Below, piece after piece: positions 33,062-43,691 of a stretch of DNA of 64,000 nucleotides. Made by a program: the position numbers and the translations under genes. The first letter of the stretch is position 1, and the number at the start of each line of letters is the position of its first letter. The stretch comes from Massospora cicadina (lineage: Eukaryota > Entomophthoromycota > Entomophthoromycetes > Entomophthorales > Entomophthoraceae). The notes under the pieces are model-generated. The model ran no database searches and had not been told where the DNA came from. It was given only the letters and a program-made list of their open reading frames with translations. Location: NCBI GenBank assembly GCA_022478985.1, contig JAKSZP010014455.1:124001-188000 (forward strand), written 5' to 3'.

Positions 33062-33640
33062 ATGAGTTGCCGAGAGTATCAATCTATTAGAAGATTTATT
33101 CAGCATTTTGTCAGAATCGTTAAGCCCTTATATCATCTGTTGAAGGATCCAAAGAAAGGATTCATATGGAATGAAGAAGTGCAGGAATCCTTTGATGAGT
33201 TACGCCAATATCTAATAGATTCTTCAATTTTTGAAATATCCAAATTTCAATCAAAAATTTATTATACAAACCAATACTTTATTGACAGCAATTGGCGCCA
33301 TATTAATCCAAGTAGATGAACTTGGGGACAAACAACCGGTGGCATAGTGATCTGGACACTCTCAGCCGCTGAGAGGAACTACACCATAACTGAGTGGGAA
33401 TGCCTTGCAGTAATTTACGCCTGTAAGCATTTTTGGGTGTACATCCACAGAACGCACTTGAAAAGTGGTGACAGACCACTTCTCGTTGCATTGGCTCCAT
33501 AATTTGAGAGAATCAGAAGGATGACTGGCCCAATGGGCACTTAAGCTACAGGCTTATGATTATGAGATTGTCCACCAAGTGGAGGCTTCTCACCAGAATT
33601 TGGATGGTTTATCACGGTTACCATTGGTCCAGATGGTATA
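33062..33640 (+). pseudogene. GyD RT thumb and RNase H (RT palm missing)
   Basis: The frame opens directly with RRFIQHFVRIVKPLYHLLK (about 33086-33143), the RT thumb block. PKKGFIWNEEVQESFDELRQY follows (33150-33215). RNase H continues in other frames: TLSAAERNYTITEWECLAV, IYACKHFWVYIH (about 33358-33452) and WALKLQAYDYEIVHQVEA-like sequence to about 33590. The 500-600 bp that should encode the RT fingers and palm between DTGENLPI (33040) and the thumb are absent. The element could not have made its own RT. Confidence 0.75.
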
Positions 33641-34780
33641 CCAACAGGCAGATGAGTTATTCCAGAGAATGGTTGATGGAGAAATCAGGAACGAGCCCCA
33701 AGAAATCCAAGGTGTGCTTCAAAAAGCAATGGAAAACACTAAGATCACGGATGTACAAGTGTTTAAGACAATTAACAGGAAGTGGTTATTATTCCCAATG
33801 CTGTCAGAAAGAGCTTCTAGTGTTCAAGCTGCTCATAAGGTTGTCAGGCAGGGAGGCCTAAGAAAAATGACTGATTATATTCTCCAGTACTACTATTGGG
33901 AGTCAATCAACTATTATGTCACCAACTATCTAGTTTGTTGTGTGGAGTGCCAGCTGCACAAGCCACATAAGAATACAACTGGATACTGACTGGTCCGCCA
34001 TAGATTTTCCTGGCATACCGTTTCCAAAGACATGATTGGACCGCTGACAATTAGCATAGGGGAAGTCAAGTACATAATAGTTGCTATCGACCATCTGATA
34101 AGATGGGTTAAGATAAAGGCCCTGGCAAAAGTAGATGCTACCAGCACCGCGAAGTTCAACTGGATCAAGTAGTATATTGACATGGATGCCCGCAGGTCCT
34201 GCTTAGCAACAATGGGACAAACTTCACATTTTGTGTGATCCCATGGGTGAATGAGATAATGGGGATCTGAGGAGTCATGTCTTTACCCTACCAGCTGGAG
34301 ACAAATGGACTGGTAGAACGAGGGAATGAAATGCTGGCTGTGACACTGAGGAAGCTGGTCACAGGAAGAACTTCCATGTGGGGAACGTACCTGAGTTTGA
34401 TGACGTTCGCCTATAATATCTGTCATCATATGGTGATGGGAAAAATGCCATTTGAATTTCTATATGGAAGGAAGGCCGCAGTGCCGCCAATTTTATATTT
34501 GGTGGTGAAACCAACATTGGGGATGAGTGCTGAGCAGTACTTGAACTGATTGATGAATATCCTAATCAAGATGCAACTGCAAGAATTCATTACTACATTA
34601 AAGAAAAGGATACAAGCGAAATTATCTGATGATAAGAACCAACTAGCCTTATCAGAATATCAGATAGGAAAAAGAGTTGCCTATTATGATATGCATGGTT
34701 TTGGGAGAAGAAACAAGCTAGATGCAATGTGGTTGGGTCCATTTGGAATTATTGCCAAGATGGTGACAGATGCTTAAACA
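33600..34780 (+). pseudogene. GyD integrase
   Basis: An open frame to 33989 (SHQNLDGLSRLPLVQM) leads into the zinc domain AHKVVRQGG, where the second His is replaced, then ILQYYYWESINY and CCVECQ. The core reads KYIIVAIDHLIRWVKIKAL (about 34060-34117) with the first Asp intact. The second reads SNNGTNF (34203-34223) with Asn for Asp, explicable as AGC-GAC to AGC-AAC. NGLVERGNEM (34310-34340) keeps the Glu. FEFLYGRKAAVPPI and a C-terminal YDMHGFGRRNKLDAMWLGPF (34688-34747) complete it. Confidence 0.82.
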
Positions 34781-34869
34781 TCAAGAACCTCTTGGATGGA
34801 AGAGTAGTAAATTGAGTCCATGCTAAGTATTTGAAGTAATGGATCAATGAAAAAATAACAAATAAAGAG

Positions 34870-35110
34870 TTCCTGAAGTACTGATGAACCATTAAGTTGG
34901 TGATGTCCTGATGATTAGGTCAAGTCCAAAAAAAGGACCTCTGAACCAATCTAGATTGTTAATTCCGAAAAAAAAATCTCTGAACCACAGAAAACTGGTA
35001 GGTTTAAGTATACCTAGGATTCAGTTTGGGGGAAAGAATAAAAAAGATGGACCGCTGAGCTGAAACAAGGTCAAGTCCCATGAAAAAAGAAGAAAAAAAT
35101 AAAAATATTG
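34870..35110 (+). repeat. GyD internal direct repeat, copy 2
   Basis: Second, diverged copy of 32470-32720, placed just after the integrase frame. A stretch reading VHAKYLK near 34818-34838 still belongs to the integrase C-terminus. Confidence 0.5.
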
Positions 35111-35497
35111 ATAAAAATATTTGAAAAAAAGAATATTATAAAACTGCATAGAAAAACCAATATATTTATATAACTTTTATTTTTTATTGAATATCCTCTA
35201 TTTAGGGATGATTCCACCTATGTCAGATCTTGGGGGAGGGAGGATGAAATTGCAGTAGGAATGAATAACCAATTAAAATCTATGTGAGATCAATGCTATC
35301 AAGGGCTAAACCTACATGAAACCAAGATTTTTGAGTGTACGCAGATCCCTGTGAGAAAGCGACTAGGGGAAGGGAAATTGAGATGCAGGAAGAAGCCAAT
35401 TGCAAACCCCTGGAGTGGGGAGGGAAGCAACAGTACAGGAAGAGGCAGTTTGTGAATAACCCTGAGTAATCCTAATATGGTACCAGAGCCAGAAGAT

Positions 35498-36910
35498 TTA
35501 TCTTAAGCGCTTGCTGACAGGCTTCAAGAACACTGGACATATGGGCCAGCAGCGAGCAAGGAATAATAGATGGGGAATCAAAATCATGCCCCCTATTAAA
35601 GCCATCAGTAGAAGATACTGATGGGAAGCGTCAGAAATGAGATAGTTGTGCAAGGAGTGAATGGCATCCTGTAAGTGATGACTATGAGCTTTTTGGAAGC
35701 TAAAGCAGAAGGAGCGATGGAACCTGGGAGAGGCTGGAAGCTTCATGGCCCAACTTTGAAGAACTTGGCTGGCAAAGCGGAGAGCATAAGCAGTGATATC
35801 CAGATCTAGGTTGTTCTCAAGATTGGAATGATTCAAAGCTATGGATAAAGCCTTGGTGACTGGGCCCTCAATTCTGCGTAGGGGAGTTTGAAATGAATGC
35901 TGTTGCCATTGGTGAGCTTGGTGGCCAAGGCATTTGGTTTGTAATATTGTCTGAGTCAGAAGAAGAACTTAGAAAGCAAGTCCAACATGGTAAGAAAAGA
36001 AAAATCAAGAGCAAATGGCATTATTTAAGGAGCATCAACATTGTGTTAGGTGCATCTTCGAAAGTGCTGAATTCAGGAGAGTTTCAGAAATCTAACTATG
36101 GAATCAATGACAGAGAAAGAATCGTCCACAAGTCATTCAAAATGATTGCTAGCCTGGTTTCCAAAGAGTTGGTTACTGTTTCCTGTAGTTCCACTGAAGG
36201 ACTAGCCACTGGTGCCAGACTAGGCGTTTGAGTTTTGCAAGGACCATAGAAGAAGTTCCATCGTGCAGCCCAACTCATCTGCTGGAAGAGCCAAAGATCT
36301 TGATCAGACAAACTTTTGAGTAGCTGCTGGTACCGCGACTTGGATTTTGACATATGAGCAGGATGAGAGGTTAGATGTTGGACTTATATGATAGTCAACA
36401 TTATGCACTCTACAATCCAATAAGCTCCAATTTAGGAGAAAACAATCTCAAAAAATTAATGGGATAAGCTCTCTAGAGAATAATTAAGAATGATATGAGA
36501 CAAGAGGTTATGAGAAGAAAATAACATGGGCAAACATAAATAAGCATTCTTAATTGGGCCATGAAACAAACATCGATGGCAAGAGTCTCCTGTTGAGGAT
36601 GAGGAGAAAATCAAAAAATTGAGGATGCCAGACCAAGAATCCTTTTTTGACAGTGGGTCATATGCCCTGATGGGGAAAAACTGGATCCCAGGATTAATAT
36701 TGCCATGAGTAAATAAATCATCCTGGCATGACAGTAGATTGTGGGGACTGCGCTCTGAGTAGGCGGTAGTGAGGAGGAAGAGGAAGAGAGCAGCATGCTA
36801 AAGGTTGTCCTGAGCAGTGTTAAGTATTGGTGATCATAAACCGCTTGAGAAAATAAAGTATTTGACTGAGTATTCAAAGAGGTGTTTTCCTGTCCCAGTC
36901 CTTTTCTCAC
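35498..36910 (-). pseudogene. GyD antisense reading frame between integrase and 3' LTR
   Basis: Three consecutive minus-strand open stretches (36910-36611, 36353-36096, and about 35970-35498) read like one protein broken by frameshifts. They contain YQQLLKSLSDQDLWLFQQMS and WAARWNFFYGP, then HQAHQWQQHSFQTPLRRIEG and ALRFASQVLQSWAMKLPASP, ending in FLKPVSKRLR. Rich in Trp, Gln and Leu, with no recognised domain. The opposite strand also has an open frame (35893-36231), which I consider the shadow. Other elements here have no such region; GyA and GyB go from integrase straight to the polypurine tract. Antisense frames in this position are known from some plant gypsy lineages. Function unknown. 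Confidence 0.5.
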
Positions 36911-36920
36911 TGGAAATCTA

Positions 36921-36935
36921 GGCAGGAGGGGGATG
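36921..36935 (+). other. GyD polypurine tract
   Basis: GGCAGGAGGGGGATG immediately precedes TGTTGGG, the LTR start. Confidence 0.75.
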
Positions 36936-38075
36936 TGTTGGGATTTTTGCTATATTCCCAGCTGGCTGGATTGCCAGAAATTGCTAGGGGATAGTTCCAT
37001 AATGCGAGGTGAATTGGAAATCAGTTGAATCTGATTTTGGAATAACTATGTTTGGGGTGATTTTAGAATATTTGGCTACTCAGATCTGTTGAGGATCAAT
37101 CTGGACAAGTGCTTAAGATCTCATTGGGCAGAGTTGCTGAAAAAATAGGGTCATCTGATAGTGATTAACTATCTGGTGTACCTTTTAAGATTGATCAGGT
37201 TTCATCACTGACTGATTGGGAATGTAAGTAGTAAGTTGTGAGGCGAGTGATTCTGCCTGCAACTAGCAAATCGATCAGTTGGTCTGTGACCTGTCTTAAT
37301 GGGTAAAAATGATCATTACCTAAGCAGGTCGCTTGCCAAATATGGTTGGTTTTCTTAGATCAAGAGGAAAACATTAGGGACACATTTTACAACACTTTTT
37401 ATTTTAGGTCTTTAGATTGTCCAATGACGAAATTCTAGCCAGGATGGTGAAGACCATAGCTGCTGAGATGAGGATGGGTAATTCAACGGCAATGGCTGCT
37501 GTTTAATCAAAGAGGTGTCAACCAAGGATTAGACAACCAAATCCCCCACTATAATTTCCCCTAGAATTCACTCACAATAAAAACAGTTTATACAAGTTTA
37601 TACATTATATAGGAGATATACCAGTTTAGTAACCTCTATAAGCTTTCATTTGTTCTATTCTTTCTCAGGTATATTATTGGTGTGTGCAATAATTTGGGAG
37701 ACTCTTTAATTAAAAAGAGTAAAGATCTGAGTGTGGATCCAGAGAAGAAGTAGAAACAAACTGGGGATTGCTGCCAACTGTGTGTCAAACAGGAGAAACT
37801 GTCAACGGGAATCTCAGAGTTGATCAGGTTAGACTGTATGAAGGAACAAATCCCTCTTTTGTGACATCACAAGTTTTAAGTGGAAATACTGGCCGAGCGT
37901 TGGGCCAAGATCTAAGAATTCCATTTAACTATGGATAATAGTCATCATACTATTATCAACCGATTATATCAACAACTATACAATGTGGACAAATTGCACA
38001 AAACTTGAACCTGTGCAAGTAATAAGTTTATAGGGGTTATTGGCCAATAAGAATCATCCCCCATAAATTTTTACA
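36936..38075 (+). repeat. GyD 3' LTR (1140 bp)
   Basis: Partner of 21781-22912, ending TAAATTTTTACA before AAATG. Confidence 0.9.
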
Positions 38076-38080
38076 AAATG

Positions 38081-38683
38081 GTAAGGCATAATGGGTGATT
38101 AATGGAGTGAAAAGAAAAAGGTAAACACAAAACACAACATTAGGCTTAGTATAAAGTAAATTTTAAGTTGACTTAGGCATTTTCCAAATCTCATTGGCCA
38201 GTGGAGCACAAGAAGGTGAAATTATCCACAATTTGTTAGGTTGTAAACTTGGTATTATTATGGGAAATCACTTAGTGCTTAAAAATATAAGATTATTAGT
38301 GAATCAGACTTTAGGCTAGTAAAACACTAGTTGATGAATAATAATTATAAAATCAGACCTTAATGCCAATTAATCAGTAGTTTTCAATTATAAACCAATG
38401 TCATTAGAAAAAATAAGATGAAATGATTATTGTAATATATAAATTGTAATAAAAAGTTAAGGTTTTATAACTTCAGCGATATTTAGAAGATATGCTGGAG
38501 GGTTTTGTGCAGGGTCTTGCCCACTGAGCAATAGAATAGACAATATGGAAATTATCAGTCCTCAGCACACATGTAAATATAAATATAATATAATAAATGG
38601 AAGCTATTTCTCCAATGACATTTCATTACTTAACTTAATATTTCAGTGGACGATCACAGCTCCTCTCTCTTTCTTACTAACCA
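38081..38683 (-). repeat. GyG 3' LTR, proximal part
   Basis: Continues the LTR interrupted at 21780. Matches about 44145-44660 (AAGGCATAAT, CCAATCTCA-like, GTGGAGCAC, ATTGTAATA). Alignment is weak beyond 38480. The end at ACTAACCA was set by the polypurine tract next to it and by TTTCTACCA at 44660. Confidence 0.55.
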
Positions 38684-38696
38684 CCTCCCCCTTTCA
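38684..38696 (-). other. GyG polypurine tract
   Basis: On the minus strand GAAAGGGGGAGG precedes the LTR start TGGTTAGTAAG. Confidence 0.55.
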
Positions 38697-39529
38697 ATCT
38701 GCTCATATCGCTGATATCTCAGCAACCTATGTTGATACCAACTCTTTTGCTTAGACTATTCATTCCGCCATATTTTCATTGGTTCTGGAAGAGTTCACTA
38801 TTTATTGAATTCACAATTGCTCTATTTCAAGGCAATCCGCTCAGTATTTGTCATACATCAATACTCATTATTTGTAATTCTTTGACATCACCTTATTGCA
38901 TGATTTGGAGGTGATCCAATATATCATTTCCAACCCAATATTGCCTCATCCTAAGGACCTTGAATAATTGTAACTCATAATCATGATTGGCGGATTCTAT
39001 CCATTCCACTGTAATGCCTTAGGGCTTATCATCCAGTCACATCAGAATTGAGACATATGCTTTACTTGAATTAGGGAAATTCCTAAAAAGTCTTCCCTCA
39101 AGCCTTGTTTGGGGGTGACAATAGTTTCTACAGGGTAATATGCTAAAATAGAGTGCGGTAAAGAATGTGCTTGGGGCATGTGTGACAGCTAAGAAGAGTG
39201 GCAAATATGGAAGGCAATTATGAAAGTCTCTGTGCACCCCTACTAAAGATCAGCGTAAACAATGTGTGCAGCATCGCCATCAGGTGCAAAGGCTTGAAAA
39301 GCCTCTTTAGAGGCTGGAGCTTTCCAAACTGTGCCTGAGACCTGCAACAGAAAAACTTATCTGAAGTGGGCATAGAGGAATATGATGTATTTTCTTTGCC
39401 AGTTGTTAACATATATGTAGAAACAAACATTCAGGTCTCAAACAAGTCTTTTTTAAAGGTTGAGCTCTAAAGTCATTTAATTTTGGAAGAGGAACATTAA
39501 GTAATTATATAAATATGCCAATTTGAAAG
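38697..39529. other. GyG interior, nothing recognised
   Basis: No gag, protease or RT motif was found in six frames. Short open frames (38545-38754, 39037-39430) have no recognisable features. Confidence 0.5.
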
Positions 39530-41390
39530 TTAGGGGTGAGAATCTCACTTTTGCTTTATTAATTAAATTGAAGCCAAATTTGGTTTTTTTTAAAAATATA
39601 AAAAATAACCACTCAATTAAGCATAAGCTTACTGATGTCAATGTCATTGATGCCTGCTTCCCTAGCTTGAGGTGGTGGTTTGCCGCCATCTGGCATCTTT
39701 TGGCCACTGCCAAAGAGCGCCCAGGCTGGCTCTGCTAGTCCCCTAATGCTACAGGGCATTATGTCCCCCTCAGGACTTAACCCACCACCGTGCAAGTTCA
39801 CAGGTGGTTCTCCAGATTTCTTTGGTGCTCCCACAAAGCAATCTGCATTTAAGCCTTTGGGTCAAATATGGGAACATTTTCCCATATTCAAGTGCGGCCA
39901 TCATCAAGATGGCCACGGTAATGTTTAAACTTACCAGCTTCATTAATTTCTACCCCTTTAAGGGGTATTTTGACCAAGGTTTCCATTCTGAGGCTGATGC
40001 AAATGTAGCATCTAAGCTTAAATTAATCTATAAAAAATCCCCCCAACTATTTAAACCTGGCTTCCAGATGAGGCCACTTTGGTGGTCCAGTTCGCTGGGT
40101 TGCTTTCCCACCTTTTCCCCAAACGCCTCTGCCACAAGTTCATGTAGGGTTTGGCCATTTACGTGCAGACCCCATGTTGCAATTTGTGGTTCCAAATGGA
40201 GCAGAGCATTTGGCAGGGCTGCGAACCTTTGTGATAACCCACCCATATCATCATGTCACCCACCTTGTGATTCCCCTTGCACGGTGATCAGATCCGCCCC
40301 TGATCATTCACTCTGGGCGCACATTGAGAATGGTCGCACCATTTGCACCTTGTGCTTCAAGCTTGATCACTTGAAGTGCAAGTGCCCTATGGCTTCTGCC
40401 TCCACTGCTTCCGCCACTCCTCCCTCCAGCGTCAGGCCAGCGAATGGTTTGGCCCAAATTTTTGAATGGAGCTCAATCCTCCCGACCCCAACTTCAGCAA
40501 ATTCTGGTGCCGCTTCCAAGGCGGCAGCAAATTAAATTTTAAAAAACTTCTAAAACTTCTAATTTTTTGACCAGATTATGGAATCCTGATTCAATTGGAG
40601 ACTCAGTTTCGGCTGTGCTGCCATGGTCAATGGCATGTGGCTAATCAGCTTCTGCCACTTCCCCAATTCCGGTGGCTGGCCCAGTACTGGCTGAATCCAA
40701 TCCATTCAAGGCTCTCAAATGGAATGATGAGAACGAATGGCTGTACCATGTTAAGCCAGATTTCACTTTGGGGGAATTTTTTGTTGATCCCACCAAATCG
40801 CAAAACCACTGTTTTCGCCCTCAAAATAGTTTTCTAATTTATAAAAATAATAATAATAGTGGCAGTTGAGGATGCAGCTGCCCCTGCCAACACCCTACTT
40901 CACCAACATCAAAATGGGGCAATGAAACCCTTTGTTGAGGGTATTCCTATCACCAATTTCCCCCATGATTTGATGAGGATGCAAAATACAAAGTTTTGAG
41001 AGCTTGTTTTTGGAAAAAGCTATGCTTGTAACAATGCCGCAAAAACTTCTCTTTTTAACCCCAATTATCCTGAAACCCACTGACACATCAAGTCTTTCAC
41101 TTGTGTGCCAGCTCTCATCACTTTCTCTGAGCATCAAATTGCTCAATATGTTGAGGAAATGGACACCGCTGGCCTCATAAACAAAAAAACCCACAACTAT
41201 ACCCCCTTATAACCCATGTTGCTGATTCTACCACCCTGGTGCTGTTCACTATGGTTCACCAGCTAAAGCGGGTGCTGAACAAATTTTTTCTAAAGCTTCC
41301 TCACCACTGATATGGCTTCCTAGGCTGTTAGCTGAGGTGCCATAAATATGAATCTTTTCATTTCCAATAATCCCTTTGTTTGGCCCATTT
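39530..41390 (+). mobile_element. ORF1-type non-LTR element in GyG
   Basis: Homologous to 11347-13271 from its first 50 bp (A/T-rich start) through the coding part and to the region after the knuckle. As in that copy, no endonuclease or RT follows ORF1. The 3' end is uncertain (an AAATAAAGATG near 41396 may be the tail), and no target duplication was found. Boundaries are approximate. Confidence 0.5.
39804..40860 (+). pseudogene. ORF1 protein with CCHC zinc knuckle
   Basis: The frame 39804-40535 is open over 243 codons. LWVKYGNIFP, SFINFYPFKGYFDQGF and SEADAN correspond to the ORF1 at 11650. After a frame change near 40030 a parallel frame reads LAIYVQTPMLQFVVPNGAEH-like sequence (about 40150-40205). 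Back in the first frame, HIENGRTICTLCFKLDHLKC then KCP (40321-40390) is an intact C-x2-C-x4-H-x4-C knuckle, a nucleic-acid-binding motif. A Ser/Thr/Ala/Pro-rich tail follows. NPFKALKWNDENEW (40699-40740) matches NPWTSLDETDEMGS of the other copy, so the protein originally continued past the stop at 40535. Confidence 0.6.
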
Positions 41391-41399
41391 GTAAATAAA

Positions 41400-42220
41400 G
41401 ATGCGTGGCAGCTCCCCTTTTTAGGTTGGGCATTAAAAGTGATAAAAAAGAAAGTTTGGAGTGAGTAAGCTTGAAAGTAGCATGTAGGTAGCAGCTACAT
41501 AATTGTTGGAGAAGTGACTTTATCCATTATGAATAATCAATATTGGCAGGTCAGGGTATGCATGAGAAGTTAGCACTCTGGACTTTTATAATGTAAAAGC
41601 TGAGCAACAATCATGGCAACTGGTAATTGCTTAATTCAGCCAGATGATTCATATTGACAGCAGAGACATATAATGGATAGAAGTTTGTGACTTCAATGGG
41701 CAGAATTCAAACTTCAATTGAGAGGCGTCATGTTATTAAAACTGAAGAAGACATCACAACAGCAAATGGAACGAATTTTAATTGCTTTGCCTAGTTGACG
41801 TGAGGGCATAGGCAAGGAATACTGATTGTGGATTCACTTTAACTCAGAAGGTCAGGCGTGGGGTTCACATTTGTTCTTAAGTGCCAGATGTAAGTTTTCT
41901 GCATCAACATAATAAATATAAAATTAAAATGGGATGCGTCAGTTGGGCAGATCTAATGTAAGAGTCACAATAGTTAAAAAAATGTAGTTTGGTTGCTTGG
42001 TTGACCAACGCATCAAGGGCAAAAGATTGGGAATATAGTATTGCTTAAATTTAGCAAGATGGTCAGGTGGCAACTTATCAAAACCTTCCTAATTTAGGTA
42101 AAGCAGGTAAATAATCTCAATTTTATGTACTGGCAGTAAACCTTATAGTATTAGTAAAAATCATAATAAATTTTTTAGAAAAAAATGAATTATAAAAGAT
42201 GAAAATGAGTTTAATGGCTC
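41400..42220. other. GyG interior, nothing recognised
   Basis: About 0.8 kb of AT-rich sequence with no open frame or motif that I can support. Confidence 0.5.
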
Positions 42221-42223
42221 CAA

Positions 42224-43400
42224 TTTCAGTGTTGTGCACCAAAGAGCTTTAGAGCAAGGAGACCACAATGGCGCTGAGGCATTTGGATTGGCTGTTTTAA
42301 TTTTGTCATCAGAACATAAAGGAGCTTTGGCATAAAGAAACAAATAGCGCAATTAATCTGAAATTACTGTTCCAAATTCGTCGTCAGAACAGTGATGGGT
42401 TTCAGTGTGGGGAAAAGAGTTGGCATTAAAGCATTCAGCTGGCTGTTTTATCAGAAAATAGCGAGGTGCATTAGCATAGGTAAACTGAGAGGGTGTTGAG
42501 GATTTTAGAGTAGTTAAATTGACTTCATCTTTAAAAACTGAGTGTAACGGATGAAAATGTCTCATTTTTTGACCGCCATCTTGCTTTAGGATTGGCGGAT
42601 GGATGCCAAAAGGTTTTCTGATATGAGATTCCCTTGAGGTAAGTGTTTTGACTCATCATAATCACCAATTCAACCTTGGATATAGGGATATTTGAAAATG
42701 AGAAAGATGTACACAGGTAGGCGAGGATTCAACCCCAAAATTAGCCTTGTTTTATCTATTTTCAAAATAAACATGCTGACAAATTTTGATCCTGATAACA
42801 TAGGGCACCACAAAAGACACATGAAAAAACCAGAGTATTTGGAAGATCAGTTCTCCACCAAAACCCAACTTTTTGTTTATGATACAAAACTAGGTTTGCT
42901 GCGGATACCTGGTAAGACAAGGCAAGAGTGGCCCCAAGGCCACCAGAGAGACCCATGTGAGGGTGAGAAACAAAGAATAGAGAATTCTGAACTGAGTTCA
43001 TAATTGCATGGGCCTGACCTTTTAAGGTCACTCTTCTGGGGAGCCTCTCCAAACTTTTTTTGTGCCCCAAGGAGCATAAAGAATAGCTTGGGAAGGGCAC
43101 AGCCCAGCGCCAAGCCTGCATGAACCTCAAAACCCCAAAGTAGTGTTTTGACTTAATATTAGGAAATCTGAATCTCGAGTCAAAATGTAATTAGTTCAAC
43201 CCAACCGTTACACTGAGAAGCTTTGGCACATGGAAATAGAGAGAGCGCCAAAGCATTTGGGGTGGCTGTTACAATTTTACTATTGGAACAGCGTGGGGCT
43301 TTGGCACAGAAAACTGAGAAGGGCTCTGAGGCATTTGGGTTGACTGTTTCATTGGCAAAACAGCAAGAAGCGTGGGCAAAGGAAAACTGAGAAAGCACTG
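42224..43400 (-). repeat. Degenerate 80-90-bp minisatellite, interrupted
   Basis: Units at 42224-42520 and 43196-43400 share, in order, GAGGCATTTGG, TTGGCTGTTT, a GAACAG or GAACATA word, GCTTTGGCA and AAACTGAGA. About three units lie on each side of a 0.65-kb interruption (42540-43190). The minus strand is partly open and gives a repeated pattern of CAKAPRCSNSKIVTATPNA and YAKAPLCSDDKIKTANPNA type. This could be a repetitive protein or only the product of duplication. Confidence 0.55.
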
Positions 43401-43672
43401 AGACTTTTATGTTGGAGTAGTCAACAACTACATAAAGAGGTTAATATATTCTCAAATTAGATCGTATAATCATCAACATCTGAGGTGTAGTATGAAAGTT
43501 GATTTTCTTTATTTGTATATAAAGTTTTTCAATTTTGCCAGTATATCTAGGCTCAGAAATCTCATATAATTAAATCTAACAAGACTCTAGGATGCCAACT
43601 TGTATTCATGCGCTAGGCTAGAAATTCATTTAAGTAAAAAGTCTTTCTTTTTCTTTTTTTCTGCTATTACAC

Positions 43673-43689
43673 CCCTGTAGTGAGCACTG
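43673..43689 (-). promoter_or_regulatory. GyG primer-binding site
   Basis: On the minus strand CAGTGCTCACTACAGGG, one base off the shared core, follows the LTR end (TATACA) by a few bases. Confidence 0.75.
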
Positions 43690-43691
43690 CT

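Larger units (their letters stand above)
21781..38075 (+). mobile_element. GyD: Ty3/gypsy element inserted in the GyG LTR
   Basis: Bounded by LTRs 21781-22912 and 36936-38075 and by the duplication AAATG at 21776-21780 and 38076-38080. Removing it joins CCAATAAATG to GTAAGGCATAATGG, as in the intact GyG LTR (CCAATAGACAGCAAGGCATAATAG near 44138). Its interior has a primer-binding site, decayed gag, a pol with most of RT deleted, then a 2.1-kb 3' region with an antisense reading frame, and a polypurine tract. GyC is inserted at 23159. Confidence 0.85.

Noticed and set aside
35893..36231. 112-codon plus-strand frame in the GyD 3' region
   Set aside because: Lies opposite the minus-strand frame, which has the more natural protein composition and continues on both sides. 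Treated as its shadow.
40895..41194. 99-codon minus-strand frame after ORF1
   Set aside because: No motif; the plus strand here is the worn downstream part of the ORF1 element.
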